Shown here in pieces: positions 23,194 through 34,420 of a stretch of 64,000 nucleotides of DNA (position 1 is its first letter; each line of letters starts with the position of its first letter). Below the pieces are notes generated by a model that was not told the DNA's origin, searched no databases, and saw nothing but the letters and a program-made list of their open reading frames with translations. A program made the position numbers and the translations under genes. The stretch lies in contig JAZGUH010000409.1 of assembly GCA_037893225.1 (NCBI GenBank), forward strand, positions 868,001 through 932,000. Reading direction: 5' to 3'. This DNA is from Hippasteria phrygiana. Its lineage: Eukaryota; Echinodermata; Asteroidea; Valvatida; Goniasteridae.

Positions 23194-23495
23194 TTAACAC
23201 GTTGACTGCCAGCCATAATTTATAGGGCGCCACCACATTGCCATTGTGCAATCTGGACATACAGCGCATGCGTCCATACTGATGAGGTGCTTTCAAGCTG
23301 TCTCTATCGATCACAACCATTCCATACATTGATGTACTCATACTGCCAGCAGTGTATTTGATGCGTCTTCGGTGATGCCAGAGTATTCAATTACCATAAC
23401 AATAGCGTTTGATTCACTACGAGTATACTCATAGTGGCAGAATCCGGTACACCCGTCACTACGAATATACTCGTAGTCGGCAGTCAACGTGTTAA
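23194..23495. mobile_element. TTAACACGTTGACTGCC element
   Basis: A 302-bp unit with TTAA at both edges and inverted ends TTAACACGTTGACTGCC and GGCAGTCAACGTGTTAA. The interior has TACGAGTATACTC words repeated in both directions near the right end. Confidence 0.8.
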
Positions 23496-24391
23496 AGCTC
23501 AATTGTTGTTCCTGCGTGTCTCGCAAATTTATCTTATCGCTTTACTGCATATTTAGTTTGTTTCTTTGTGTTACATTGTAGCAGCGTCGGGCATCACCTA
23601 CGAGTTCCTATATTGCATCGTCTGTTAGGAGAACAAACCACGGTTCGGGAACATCGTCCGCCATTTTGTGTGTTGTAGCGCCACCAATAGTGACCGTGAA
23701 ATTAGGGAAGTTCTATCAAATGCGTACCGTTTGATAGAACCATATGATAGAACTTTTTTGCGGTGCGGGTTTGCGTCGTGCGATGGGACGAATAATTCAA
23801 TGCACGTGATCAACGATCCACCAATCAGATAGCGGGGATTTATTCAGCCATTGTATAATACACATTGAGAGTCCATTACGCTTGGCTGCACAAACCCATC
23901 TGGCATACTGGCACCCCATGATAAAAGCCAGGCGCAAGGTGTTAATGATCTGAAATTATGCGTTTGAAATACAATGTATGAAGACACCATAGAGTTAAGC
24001 AATGTACATGTATGCTCTGTGCTTTCGGAGAACCTGTGTGAAAATATTCACAGGCTTTATGGGGGGGGGGGGGGACTGACTTGAACCCAGAACAACCTGG
24101 AGCCAATTTGATGGAGCTGCCAAGCACAGCAATAAGCCAGTTCGGTATCTCAAAGGTCAAAGGTTATTCGGACAAAATTGCTCACGTAATGTCACGCCAT
24201 GTTACGCGAATGGCCATTCTAATTGAATTTAACATGTGCGTGTTGTGCATTCACAAATGTGCGTTAGGTCACGCGGGTCATTCGGACAAAATGTCATTGT
24301 GCACATGCACAGTTAAAATACCGAACTGGCTTATTTACTTAGCAGCAAAAAAGTTACCAGCCAAGAAACAGCTGAATACCAAGTAGTATCA
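23496..24391. other. Intron 1 sequence with small inverted repeats
   Basis: GTTCTATCAAA...TTTGATAGAAC pairs near 23710-23750. A possible right end of a TTAACACCTTGCG-type element, ending GGCGCAAGGTGTTAA, is at about 23943. A G14 run is at 24061. No gene. Confidence 0.5.
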
Positions 24392-25180
24392 CCGCGTTTA
24401 CACTAGATCCGGCAAAGGGAATAAAAGGGGGATCGACCGCAAGTGTAAATGTGTTTTGGATCGGGATCTGATCCGGATCTGATCCGGATCTGATCCATCT
24501 TTCTCGATCCCGCTTTCCGGGGAGATTCGATCTGGATCAGTCCCCGCAAATGCTTGAGTGTAAACGTAATTGGTGGATCATCAGACCCCGCAATTTGACA
24601 CAACCACATCCGGTACAAATGTATGTGTGACGCAGTGGATATACACGTAGGAAGCCCGAAAGTCCGCAAAAAAATAAAAGTTTATTGAGGAGCTGCGCAC
24701 GCTCCGATGGGACTCGTTGTAGGAGGGGTATAATCACCACATGCAGCCTTTAGAGTCAAATGGGATGGTGTTTAGGTTCAGGGCCGGACGGTGACCAAGG
24801 GATCTTCTGGCCAGACCTTGTGTTCTTTTTTTTAAGAAAAAGGGGAGTGCTTTTAAATGAGAAAATAGCAAGGAAGAACCGGTATGTGCAGGCCTGCAAC
24901 GTTTTCCTGACTCGTACCATCTCCATGACGGCCATTCTCTGACATTAAGGCAGTAATGAAAACATCCATATCCCGTAATGAGAGCGACAAAAATAACAAA
25001 TGATGCAACAAAATCGTAACCATATGGCAAGCATTTACGTACAAAGTACATGTATGTTATGTTTTTACACTGATTTAATAGCCTGCGAACATGCAAGGTC
25101 TGCTACTGCACACACTTAATGACCTTCCTTTCACTGTAAATGGTGGATCGAAGGAGGATCAGGATCTAGTGTAAATGTGG
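24392..25180. mobile_element. GATCTGATCC-iterated TIR element carrying a gene 3' end
   Basis: A 789-bp unit with ends CCGCGTTTACACTAGATCC and (complement) CCACATTTACACTAGATCC. The left arm contains at least six GGATC(T/A)GATCC words. The centre includes 24681-24985, the segment shared with the THAP-linked region at 17530-18512. Words of the same type, with different termini, fill 62190-63150. Confidence 0.7.
24681..24985 (-). pseudogene. Captured transcript 3' end (copy of 17530-18512 segment)
   Basis: On the minus strand: GATATGGATG...ATTACTGCCTTAA near 24950-24985, then GGCTGCATGTGGTGATTATA, then GCGCAGCTCCTCAATAAAC with AATAAA at 24681-24686. The upstream part keeps an open frame (RDMDVFITALMSENGRHGDG) down to about 24853. 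The copy at 18468-18512 encodes a similar DMxMDALITAL. This points to a real exon of an unidentified gene. It sits entirely inside the TIR element 24392-25180. Confidence 0.45.
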
Positions 25181-25969
25181 CACAGTTTATTTGTGGTTAA
25201 GCTTCCCTGTGGTTTTATTACCCCGCAAAACCTCAGTTGAAAATTTAATTGGTAATCCTGCTTTACAGGATTATTTTATTGGTTTATCAGAACCATAATC
25301 AAGTAACTATCACCATAATAATGCCATGCACAGTACAAGTACGTACATGAAGCACACATGTATATGTAGTTGTTCCTTTCGGAAATTTAGTTTGACATAC
25401 ATTGTACACAATATGTACATGTACATATGCATCTCCCCAGTATTTCAACTTCATCTGTATATTCATGCCTGTCCAACCCAATCTCAAGCCCCTTCCTGAC
25501 ATTGAACCATCATGCTACAATGTATATATATGATGCGATCATGTCATCCTGAAGTGAACATCAGCATGCTGGTGTGTGTAAAACTTTTCTGTAAATACCC
25601 AGTAGAAAAGAATCTAACTAGCCACGAACAGTAAAAATTGATACTTTCTGTGGAAATGAATGTGAATAGCACAAAATGAATCATTGCAATGAAGCCCAGT
25701 TTCAGTGAATCGACTTCATTCAAGTTCAGTAATTGCAACCACATAATCATACTGAATTAAAGTTTTAAAAGGTTGAGGTTTTTGTCACAATCCAAAATTA
25801 CCCCAGAATCAAGTTAATTAATAATAAAAGAAACGGCAAGTGATTTTTGTTGCGAATTTTTCTGGAATATTTTTCATTGATTTTTTAATCGTAATGTAAA
25901 TCAGAGCTGTGTGATTAAATCAAACCTGTGCAGTTTGTATAATGCACAATAAAGGGCAATAATGTACAC
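25181..25969. other. Intron 1 sequence, nothing recognised
   Basis: AT-rich with a few TACATG words; no gene or RNA seen. Confidence 0.5.
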
Positions 25970-26970
25970 GGGTGATTCCATAAATGTGGGGGCCGGTGTC
26001 CCTCTTTACATTGTGATATTTGTTTCCCTTGTATTACCAACAGTGAAATATATATACAAATGATTTTAGTTGCTCAAATTATAGTACTTGTACCTAAATA
26101 TCTGGTAGCAAAGGATGAAACATCTGACTAATTTCCTGACAGTATGGTGTCCTAAATAGTTCACGGTTTCACGTGTAAAAGGGACACCAAAGCTGCGACA
26201 TTTTAAAAACTGCTGTTGAAATGCATTGTTTGGTTCTCAAATACTACCATGTGCACATATATGTGTATGAAAAAATGCCCTTTATTATGTTAAAGCATGT
26301 TAATACTGCTTAAGAATGGCACCATATTTAAATGATTTAATAACTAGTTGACCGAGATTGACAGTGTGTTAGCCCAAATGTTTCACGTGTAAACAAGACC
26401 CACTTTTTTGGTGTCCCTTTCACACGTGAAATTTGTGTAATGTTTCTGAGAAATAAAAAGATAATTGGGTTCACTGGCAAATCCAAATCTATCATCATTA
26501 ATTACATAATGTCCCACTTGATAAGTGTGAAATCATAACAAAGATTGCATGCTTGGAAATGTTAAATTTTGGGCCATTTACTAGGTTTCACGTGTAAATG
26601 GGGACACCAAATGGTGTCCCTATACGCAATCATGCACCAAATTGTTATTTTTAGTCAAATCAAGTTATTTTCACAATAAACCTTGATGTTTTATCCTGGG
26701 TAATACATTTTAAAATAAACACACCACATTGAGCATGAATTATCACAAAAATAGCAGAAAACTAATTTGGTGTCCCCTTTACACGTGAAACCGTGAATGG
26801 GTTTTGACATGATATTTTGGCATTTCTGGAGTAAATAATGTCTGATTTTGGCTACAATTAATCAGGAATGTCAATATCTTTAAGTTACAGTGAAAATTAT
26901 TAATAAATCCCCTGTCAATCAATTTTTCCATTTTTGGTCAAAATGTCACAAGTAATTTATGGAATAACCC
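25970..26970 (+). mobile_element. TGGGT-ATTCCATAAAT element, full copy
   Basis: A 1.0-kb unit with inverted ends GGGTGATTCCATAAATG and ATTTATGGAATAACCC. Inside are five or more modules in which TTTCACGTGTAAA is followed or preceded by GGGACACCAAA, in both orientations. Partial copies are at 7463-8574 and 37056-37503. No coding frame. Confidence 0.85.
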
Positions 26971-28086
26971 ACATGTACATGTACATTTCATTTGCTCTAT
27001 ACAACAGAATGTCAAGCAGAAATGTACATGTACATGTGTACTGTCAATGACAATGGCATAACAAATTGAGATCAGAAGGAAGTGCTAGAAAGAAAAAAAT
27101 GACCAAATGGAATCTTGGAAATTGTATACACGTGTACTGTACTTGCAGGTTATTTTTTAAGCTCTAACATGTCTAAGCTCTATTTTTTTTTAAAGACTGC
27201 TACATGTATGTGTTCCTTAGCTGATACACGTACATGTACATTTACGGTTCTCCATTCAGTTGTGTTTTTAGGCTATTTATGATGGCTTGCAGCTCTTGCA
27301 ACAGCTGTCCCTGTAGCTCAGTGCAGGAAATGCGCAATGGCATTGTGCTCTAAAAGTGTACGCATAGGCTAGCTGAAAAAAAATCAATTAAGACATGGAG
27401 CTGCACTGCCGATCATACACAGGCAGTCACTAGGCAGTGGATTGTAATATTAAAAAAAGAATCCTCCCCATGATTTTTTAGGCCATGTATTTTAGGAGTT
27501 TTGCCATTGATTTTGGGTTGTTCAATTATTGTACACAATTATATTGATCCCATTAAGCTAAGTCTGGAATGTACATGTATGCGCTCTGTACATGTATTGT
27601 AGAAGTACCAAAGTTCTGTTTTTCACAAATTAAATTTCCAATATTTTTACTTTTTTTATTTTTTATTTTTCTTTCATTCTAAATTACAAATACTAGCACG
27701 AAATTTGATATGTGTACAAAATGTACAAGTACAGTACACATACATGTACATGTATGTACATGTACATGTACAAGTACAGTACACATACATGTATGTACAA
27801 TGTACATGTACAGTACAATGTACAGTACAAGCTTACAACAGTACAACTAATGCCTGAAGTCCCTTAAATTGTATCTCTTTGGTTAGGTTCCTAACCAATG
27901 TGTAATATTTATGAAGAAATACAGGAAAAAAAACAAAGTATATACACATGCTTGCTGTTTGTTGGAAATGTGTCAACTCGAGCTTACAGACAACAGGACT
28001 ACATGTACATGTATGCCCCCCTCCCCCCCATGACAAAGAGTTCAACCTTGCCACACTTACATGTACATGTACGACTTCTTCTTGCA
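26971..28086. repeat. Intron 1 sequence with large TACATG array (27717-27835)
   Basis: The array is a degenerate mixture of TACATG, TACAGTACA and TACAAG for about 120 bp. The rest has no recognised feature. Confidence 0.75.
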
Positions 28087-28514
28087 TTAAGCCCTTGTGT
28101 ACAGATGACGGAATATGGCGCAAAAAAACCCAGTGCCACCAGGCCGGATGACGCTATTGGCCGCTGTTTGTGCAGTTTCAATCCATTGTTGGATTAAACA
28201 GTGCCACCAGGCCGGATGACGCCATACAGTACCGAAGTGATGACGTCAATCAATGCAATGCTTGGAATCAGAATACATTTTATACTCCATGTGTTTTGAA
28301 CCAGTTGCCGCGGCAACTGACATCAGACTTCGGTACTCTATTGGCCGCTGTTTGTGCAGTTTCAATCCATTGTTGGATGATTGTACATTGTACATACATG
28401 TATGTACATGTATGTTACGCTTGACTGTACAAACATATTGTGGCCGTTTCACTTGGCTGCCAGAGCCGCCGCAACTCCGATGTCTCCCGTAAAATACCGT
28501 ACTCAAGGGGTTAA
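28087..28514. mobile_element. TTAA element, CCCTTG family, with internal duplication and insertion
   Basis: TTAAGCCCTTGTGTACAGATG at the left and GTACTCAAGGGGTTAA at the right. Compared with 32241-32462 it has a tandem duplication of the block from GTGCCACCAGGCC to CCATTGTTGGAT. It also carries the TA MITE 28225-28340 in the second block. Confidence 0.8.
28225..28340. mobile_element. Tc1/mariner-type MITE (GTACCGAAGTGATGACGTCA)
   Basis: 116 bp, TA at each edge, with ends CAGTACCGAAGTGATGACG and CAGACTTCGGTACTC. The duplicated host block nearby at about 28153 is uninterrupted (GACGCTATTGG), so this is an empty-site pair showing a TA duplication. A second copy is at 47199-47371. Confidence 0.85.
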
Positions 28515-29430
28515 CCAGCTCATCTACAATGTATGTTGATGTTTTTGCATGTGGAGCCTCCGATCCTGGCCTATTTTCTTTTTAGAAAAAGATGCGGCTC
28601 CACTGCAAATTCTGTTTACCCTGGTTTTTTCAATGAGACATTGAACGGAAAAAAATCACCTACTGTACATACATGTTTACATGTAGCTGCCTAATAATTA
28701 CGTTTACAAATTTATTGGTGGTGCAATATTCTTGTGTCAAGCATATTTTAGTGTCAAATATGTAGCATCATAAAACTGAATCAAATCTAGGCCATAAATC
28801 TTGACTCTTGATACTTAAAATTGACCCAATATAGTGATTTGAAGCGTTTGCTATATGAAGGGCCCTTACACCACACAGTGGACTACATTGTAGGCCCTGC
28901 TACATATACATTGTCTGCTATAATAGACTGTATTCTAGCTGACAGATGATGGTACTTGCAGGTTGAAATTTATTTTCATTAATTGGCACCAAAATGCCTA
29001 CATGTACATTGATAAGTTTGTCATTAAATTATTAAATCCTAAGAACTTGGCCTTTGTCATGTTTGTTCTTGAATTATGAAAACGTGCATGTACATGTACA
29101 TGTACATATATGTTATTGTATTACAAAAACTAAGTGAAATTTAGCTTGCATGTAATTTGTTAAATAAATGGCTACTGCATTACGGCACTTGATTAACAAG
29201 GAAAAGCAGGGGAAAACAATTTAGCAAATTGTTCCCAGAAAAAGAACAAAGTCTTGCCACAAGTTTGCCTTGATATTATTAATGCAAATTGTCTTTGTAA
29301 TGCTGTGCTCACGAATACGGAAATTCACATTGGCATAAAATCCCAGATATTGCTGAAAGGGTCATCAAAATGACCCTTGACTTCACTAAAGCTTTTTAGT
29401 AAAGCAGTTTCTTTTTCATCTTGGCACTAT
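28515..29430. other. Intron 1 sequence, nothing recognised
   Basis: AT-rich; TACATG words near 28670 and 29091. No gene. Confidence 0.5.
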
Positions 29431-30336
29431 AGGCCTTTTCACACTATCTCCGCTTCGAACCGTGTTGAAACCAACCCGGATCCGCCCCGGTTCAGCCTGG
29501 GTTGTTTTCGACACGGATCGCAAAGACGCAACGTTCACATTGTCCATTACGCAAACTGGCCGCTGCGTGAACCGTGTAACGTTCAATCCGGATAGGGCTG
29601 TATGTATTCACACTAAGAATTCTCAACACGGATCGCATTCGGCACCGGCGCGCTGTGATGATTTTCTCGATCCCACAATGCATTGCGACGCGCCAAGCGG
29701 CCGGATGTATGCGACACATTTCCAACATTTCGTGTGGTGCCCTCCAGCTGCGACTGAATTTCAGCATCAGACCAAATCGCTAACAGAGCTTTTACCTCTT
29801 CGTCCCTCCATGTTGGCCTTTCAGCCTTATTGTCGGACTTCTTATTAGGACCTATTTTCGTCAGAAAGTGAAGAGAAATATTATACGTGTGGGTGGTGAT
29901 TGTTGAACAGTTGTTAAAGTTTGGTGAAGAACCTCGTGTGTGCGCGTGCGCTGCACGGTACATGTGCTGTACACGAATGTACATGTACGTACGTAGCGCA
30001 CGGCCACGTCGCAGCTGATTGTTTATTGACCTTTGTACCCGTGTCAGATTTCCATAGAATTTCGCGCCACACAACTCAACACGGATCGGCGGTAAGTGAA
30101 CTCAACTCGGGGCGGTTCACACTATTGTTTTCGACACGGTTCAAGCTGAAAAATGCAATTTCAATCCGGATTGAGATTTTCAACCCTGGTCCCTGCCAGG
30201 GTTGATTTCGATCCGGCTAGAGCATGCTACCCGGGTTGGAACCGGGTTGAAATTTTAGAAGTGTGAAAAGGGTTGAAAAAATCTCGGGGTTGGAACCGGT
30301 TCCAACCCCGAGATTATGGACAGTGTGAAAAGGCCT
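29431..30336. mobile_element. AGGCCTTTTCACACT TIR element with Myb/SANT fragment
   Basis: A 906-bp unit with inverted ends AGGCCTTTTCACACT and AGTGTGAAAAGGCCT, flanked by TAT on both sides (possible 3-bp duplication). Both arms are saturated with variants of AACCCGG(A/G)TTGAAACC and GGTTCGAACC/CGACACGG words. The centre carries a minus-strand Myb/SANT trihelix fragment (29715-29826). A related left end is at 30904. Confidence 0.75.
29715..29826 (-). pseudogene. Myb/SANT-like (trihelix) domain fragment
   Basis: On the minus strand the peptide ERPTWRDEEVKALLAIWSDA, then EIQSQLEGTTRN, matches helix 1-2 of Myb/SANT-like (trihelix, MSANTD-type) domains, with the expected W-x2-EE-x3-L-x3-W spacing. 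After TTRN the frame degenerates; a shifted frame continues with WKCVA, resembling the next helix. It lies in the centre of the TIR element 29431-30336. It is either a captured host exon or the remnant of the Myb-like second protein that Harbinger transposons encode. Confidence 0.6.
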
Positions 30337-30350
30337 TATGTATTCATGAA

Positions 30351-30381
30351 TGTACATACATGTACATGTACATGTACATGT
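30351..30381. repeat. TACATG tandem array
   Basis: Five uninterrupted ACATGT units just downstream of the AGGCC element. Confidence 0.9.
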
Positions 30382-30903
30382 TAATTACTGACTCACAATA
30401 ATAGATTGATGATTTATTTTTGATCAGGAAGTTATGTAGGTTATTGACCCTGTGGTTGACATCTGAAGGCCTGCTGTGGAAGCCTGTAGGGCTTTATTTG
30501 GATGAGTGCTTCCTAAGATCCAGAGAGGTATACACGCATCTCTACAATGTACAATTGTACAAATGCAATTCAATTTAGTCATGGCCTTAACAGCTGACCA
30601 TTCCTGGTATTTGCTGTACAGTATAAGGTCAGACATACGGCCCTGCTAATTTTAACAATTTCCTACAAAACTGAAATGAGAAGCCTGCTAAATACAACAA
30701 AATCCAACAGCAAATTTTATTGAATTATGCAGTACCACCTACACACCAGTCTTAGGATTTTTTTACCTTGTACATGTACATGTATGCTGAATCCAACAAA
30801 ATACAACTTTATCTGTTTGTACAATGAGTATCTGTTTGTATTTTACTAGAAGTCTGATTCCACCTTCATACATGTACATAGCTGCGACCCTGCTGAATAC
30901 TGT

Positions 30904-31270
30904 AGGCCTTTTCACACTAGAGTATCCATCCCCGTGGTGAACTCGCCCCGGGGCGGCCCCAGGGTGACACGCAATTTTTCACCCCCGAATTCAACCCTGC
31001 GTCGATTCTCACTTGCTTTTCTCAAGCACCACTTACATGATGTACATGTATCTCGCCCTGGGCCGAGTTTGCCCCGGGGATCGGCACAGTCGTTTCTCAC
31101 TTGAACACGGCGGTCATCAGGGCGAACTTTTATCGAGTGGTGCGTAGTTTGCGCATGCATAGTTTACGCATTACCCAGAAATCTCATAAGCACGCAAAGA
31201 TTTTTCCCACAGTGGAATAGTTACAAACATGGCACCTGCCAGTGGGATTGATGTCATTTCTGTTTCATCT
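30904..31270 (+). other. AGGCC-type element left end plus candidate small exon
   Basis: AGGCCTTTTCACACTAGAG at 30904 repeats the terminus seen at 29431, followed by CCCCGGGGCGG/GCCCCGGGG words; no right end was found. At 31229 an ATG in strong context (AACATGG) opens MAPASGIDVISVSS and ends at a GTAAGC donor (31270/31271), phase 0. In phase it could splice to PPP1R14 exon 2 as an alternative start, but that product would lack the regulatory Thr region. A captured foreign first exon is equally possible. Confidence 0.35.
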
Positions 31271-31964
31271 GTAAGCAAAGAACGCACATACCAGGTACAC
31301 GGTATTCCGGGAAAATTAAACACAAAAAATGGGCAGAAACACAGAAAACACATTTTAATCACATTTCTTATATTGTAAAAGAGTTATACAACACAAAATT
31401 AAAATGTTGGTACAATTTCATTGCAGCCACCCTTTAAATAATAACCTTACAAATGTTGAAATATTTGCAGCCCAAAAGAAAATTCAGAAGAATTAACTGC
31501 TGCATACACTGCTTCTTCCACTCTCAACCTTCACTTCTCAGAAACTACATACATGTAGTGATCAGATTTCTCCTTGAAGTGTAAAAAGAAATGAATGGCA
31601 TGTCAGCAATTTTTGGCCATTCTCTTTTTTTATGGCATCACACAGATGATCAGTAAAGATAAAGCATCTTTACGAATTATTTCTAAATCAAATTGAGTAA
31701 TTGATGAAATGGAAAATAGTCAACAAATAATGTACATGTATATGTATATCAACCAGTGCAGGGAACCAACAGAATGCTTAAATCATAGCAATCACAAGAA
31801 TGTACATGTAGCTCCTGGTACACAGTAATAATCATTCAGCTCTTCCATTTCAACCCTTCCATATATTTGATCAGTGTCAAACTACAAATGTACATGTAAC
31901 ACATTTACCCTTTGTGAATATATTATGTTTGTCATTTTTTGCTATTTCTTGTTAAATCTCTCAG
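31271..31964. other. Intron 1 end
   Basis: AT-rich, ending in a pyrimidine-rich TTTCTTGTTAAATCTCTCAG acceptor at 31963-31964. No other feature. Confidence 0.6.
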
Positions 31965-32081
31965 GAGGATGAAGACTATCCGGTTGAAATTGACATTGAT
32001 GCTCTCCTAGAGAAAGATGTAGATGAAGAACGTGTTAAATTTATTGAAGATATCCTGACAGATGTAAGACAACCAAAGGAG
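31965..32081 (+). CDS. PPP1R14: PPP1R14-family PP1 inhibitor, coding exon 2 (residues 85-123)
   Basis: 117 bp, 39 codons, phase 0 at both ends, between CTCTCAG and GAG|GTAAGA. The translation EDEDYPVEIDIDALLEKDVD continues with EERVKFIEDILTDVRQPKE. It matches the acidic EIxxxELEIDVDELLDMES segment and the following helix of the PHI-1/CPI-17 inhibitory domain, which packs against the phospho-Thr loop encoded in exon 1. Phase, order and family homology link it to 516-767 and 38231-38275, although it lies 31 kb downstream of exon 1. Confidence 0.88.
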
Positions 32082-32240
32082 GTAAGATAATTGGAGCTGA
32101 AGGTGAGGTAGCAGAAGTTGAAAATCCCTATGTAATAGATTCTTTATAACTGTGTTCCAGGAAACTTCAATCAGTCAAACAGATTTCATTTCAGGATCAC
32201 TGGATACTTGTTTTTCAGTGTCAACAATAATAATCGGCAT

Positions 32241-32462
32241 TTAACCCCTTGCGTACGGAAGACGTCAAATGGCGCAAACAAACCCAGTGCCACCAGGCCG
32301 TATGACGCCATTTGCCGCTATTTGTGCAGTTTCAATCCATTGTTGGATTATTGTGTATGTTACACTTGACTGCACATGCACATTGTAGCCGTTTTCGCTT
32401 GGCTGCAAAGGCCGGCGCGACACCCCGGCGCCTCCTGTAAATAACCGTACTCAAGGGGTTAA
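32241..32462. mobile_element. TTAACCCCTTGCGTACGG element, intact reference copy
   Basis: 222 bp with TTAA at both edges and ends TTAACCCCTTGCGTACGG and CCGTACTCAAGGGGTTAA. It gives the uninterrupted sequence against which 7374-8685 and 28087-28514 can be read. It lies in intron 2 of PPP1R14. Confidence 0.85.
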
Positions 32463-32484
32463 GAACGCTCAAATAGTAAACTAT

Positions 32485-32712
32485 ATCACAGCGCTTACAA
32501 TATTATTACCCCTGCTCATCCGGCCCATTAATCATTCCTGAAGCCTTCTCAACTCCCTGGAGAGTATACAGCCCCCAGCTGCAAGTTAAGCGCATGTATG
32601 GGCTAATCAAACACATACATGTAACCATCACTGCCCTCACAGGTACCCATTTACTCCTGGGTGGAGAGAATCAACTTGTGACAAAGTGCCTTACTCAAAG
32701 ACACATGCAAAA
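32485..32712 (-). mobile_element. tRNA-type SINE with long conserved core, 5'-truncated
   Basis: Reverse-orientation copy of the element at 59713-60065. It shares GTCATTAATCATTCCTGAAG-type tail sequence, the GCAGTGATGGTTA core and GGAGTAAATGGGTACCTG near its 5' edge. The tRNA-like head is missing. Confidence 0.75.
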
Positions 32713-33889
32713 ACAAAATCAGTACTCATTACAATGTCAGTATTTATTCGCCCTGAAAGAAAAGTATGTCTGAAATAAAATATCCTCCACCCCTAGTGCC
32801 CTGAAACCTTATAAAGTCATTGACAGCTCAACTTTTTCGAGGTATACAATTATTTATACATAGTAATACCATGTAACAAAATGTATACAATGGGTTCAGC
32901 TCCAGAGGTTCTTTGTGTATTTATAGGGCGCCCCTGAACTGCAAAGCCTGCGAAAAAAAACATCAAAAATATTCCATGCCAACCACACATGGCATCTGGA
33001 GAGTACCACCGGTACATTTATCCAGCGGGCATTGGGTGATGGAGAGATCGAAATATTGCATAAATCCTGCCAGGTGGTGCTCGACTACAGTTCAAAGTCA
33101 TCCTGAAGGTTTCATTAAAAATATAAAAAATTCTCTGGTCACATCGAACATACAGATTATTTTATAACGTACAGTGGCCTACTTTTATTTTCTCATCTAA
33201 AGAAATCTTGTGGTTAAAAACTCTAGAATTGTTTGCGAACATTTTTTTTCAGTTCGGGATCATTCTTTAAAATGCTAATTCAATTAAAAAATTTAATGTG
33301 ATTCAACAACTCGCAGAAAAATATAAATAGGGGAGAAAACAATTTTTTCGGTTCAAAGTCTAAGTTTATAATAATGGACAAGCTGTCAGTAAATCTGCGA
33401 TAAGATGCAAAATCTATTAAAACGTTATCTAAAGTATACAATCAGTGTACTCCGCTAACTCTGCTGACCCCGCGGACAGCATCATTATAATAAGAAAGGG
33501 GCCTACATGGCCTATTATTGTTAAGCAGTTTCATTCACAAGCAAATTAGCCAGCCCAGCTCTGGCTGGTGGCGGTAACCAAAAAAAGGCTTTGGTCCAGA
33601 TATCCGCAGACTAAGCTTAGACTACGCTGTTTCTCAATATGGCCTTAAACAATGACTGGTGACAAACAGGCCAGGCGATTATGTAGTTATGAACTAACTT
33701 TTGCGACATTTTAATCATGCTGAAATTTGTTGACGATTTTATCGCCATATCAGCGATATCGCGGGGGGGAAAAATCGACTACGAAAAAACTCAATATCGT
33801 CAGCACTAATGTACACGGTGTATAATGTACATGTGTATTGCAGCTCTTTTGAAAATATTGATTGAATCACTCGGTTGCTGATAATTCAA
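32713..33889. other. Intron 2 sequence, nothing recognised
   Basis: AT-rich. An open frame at 32913-33167 has no recognisable domain. Confidence 0.5.
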
Positions 33890-34420
33890 TAAAAATGTTC
33901 GTCAAACAATCCACAAGGGAAACTGACTAGGTAAATTTGAATACATTTTCAAAGTGAACAAAGAAACTGGCAGGAGCGGGATTCAAACCTGCGACCTCCG
34001 GGTTACCCGGAGGTCGCAGGTTCGAATCCCGCTCCTGCCAGCTAAATAAAAATGTGACAGGATGAAACCAATGAATTGCTCATATTTTGACTTATATTCG
34101 CTTTAAAACTCTTTGACCTCATAAAATTATAAAATTAAGTTATTTTCCCGTTTGATTACAATCATATGACCATCCACCACAAAAGAGCTGCCAAAATTGA
34201 ACTTTCTGTGATTTCCTTTAGAATGAATACTGTAGGTCATCAAATTGAACCAAAAATTTGGGTCATTATGCAAGATTTGCCAGCTGTTAAAAAAATAAGC
34301 CATCAAACAAACCACAAGGGAAACTGACAAGGTAAATTTGAATACATTTTTAAAGTGAATCGTGTTCTGGAGGTCGCAGGTTCGAATCCCACTCCTGCAA
34401 GTTTTCTTTGTTCAGAAGCC
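33890..34420. mobile_element. tRNA-derived SINE pair, head-to-head, plus third fragment
   Basis: 33967-34041 is a near-perfect 75-bp inverted repeat (37-base arms, one mismatch). It is made of two tRNA 3' halves, GGTCGCAGGTTCGAATCC type, in opposite orientation. The left one continues into the tail TTTTCAAAGTGAACAAAG, known from 50227-50390. The flank CACAAGGGAAACTGAC...AATTTGAATACATTTT occurs again at 34310-34350, followed by a third copy of AGGTCGCAGGTTCGAATCCC. Confidence 0.8.

Noticed and set aside
29462..29848. 128-residue plus-strand open frame
   Set aside because: Antisense to the Myb/SANT fragment and composed of AACCCGG word repeats.
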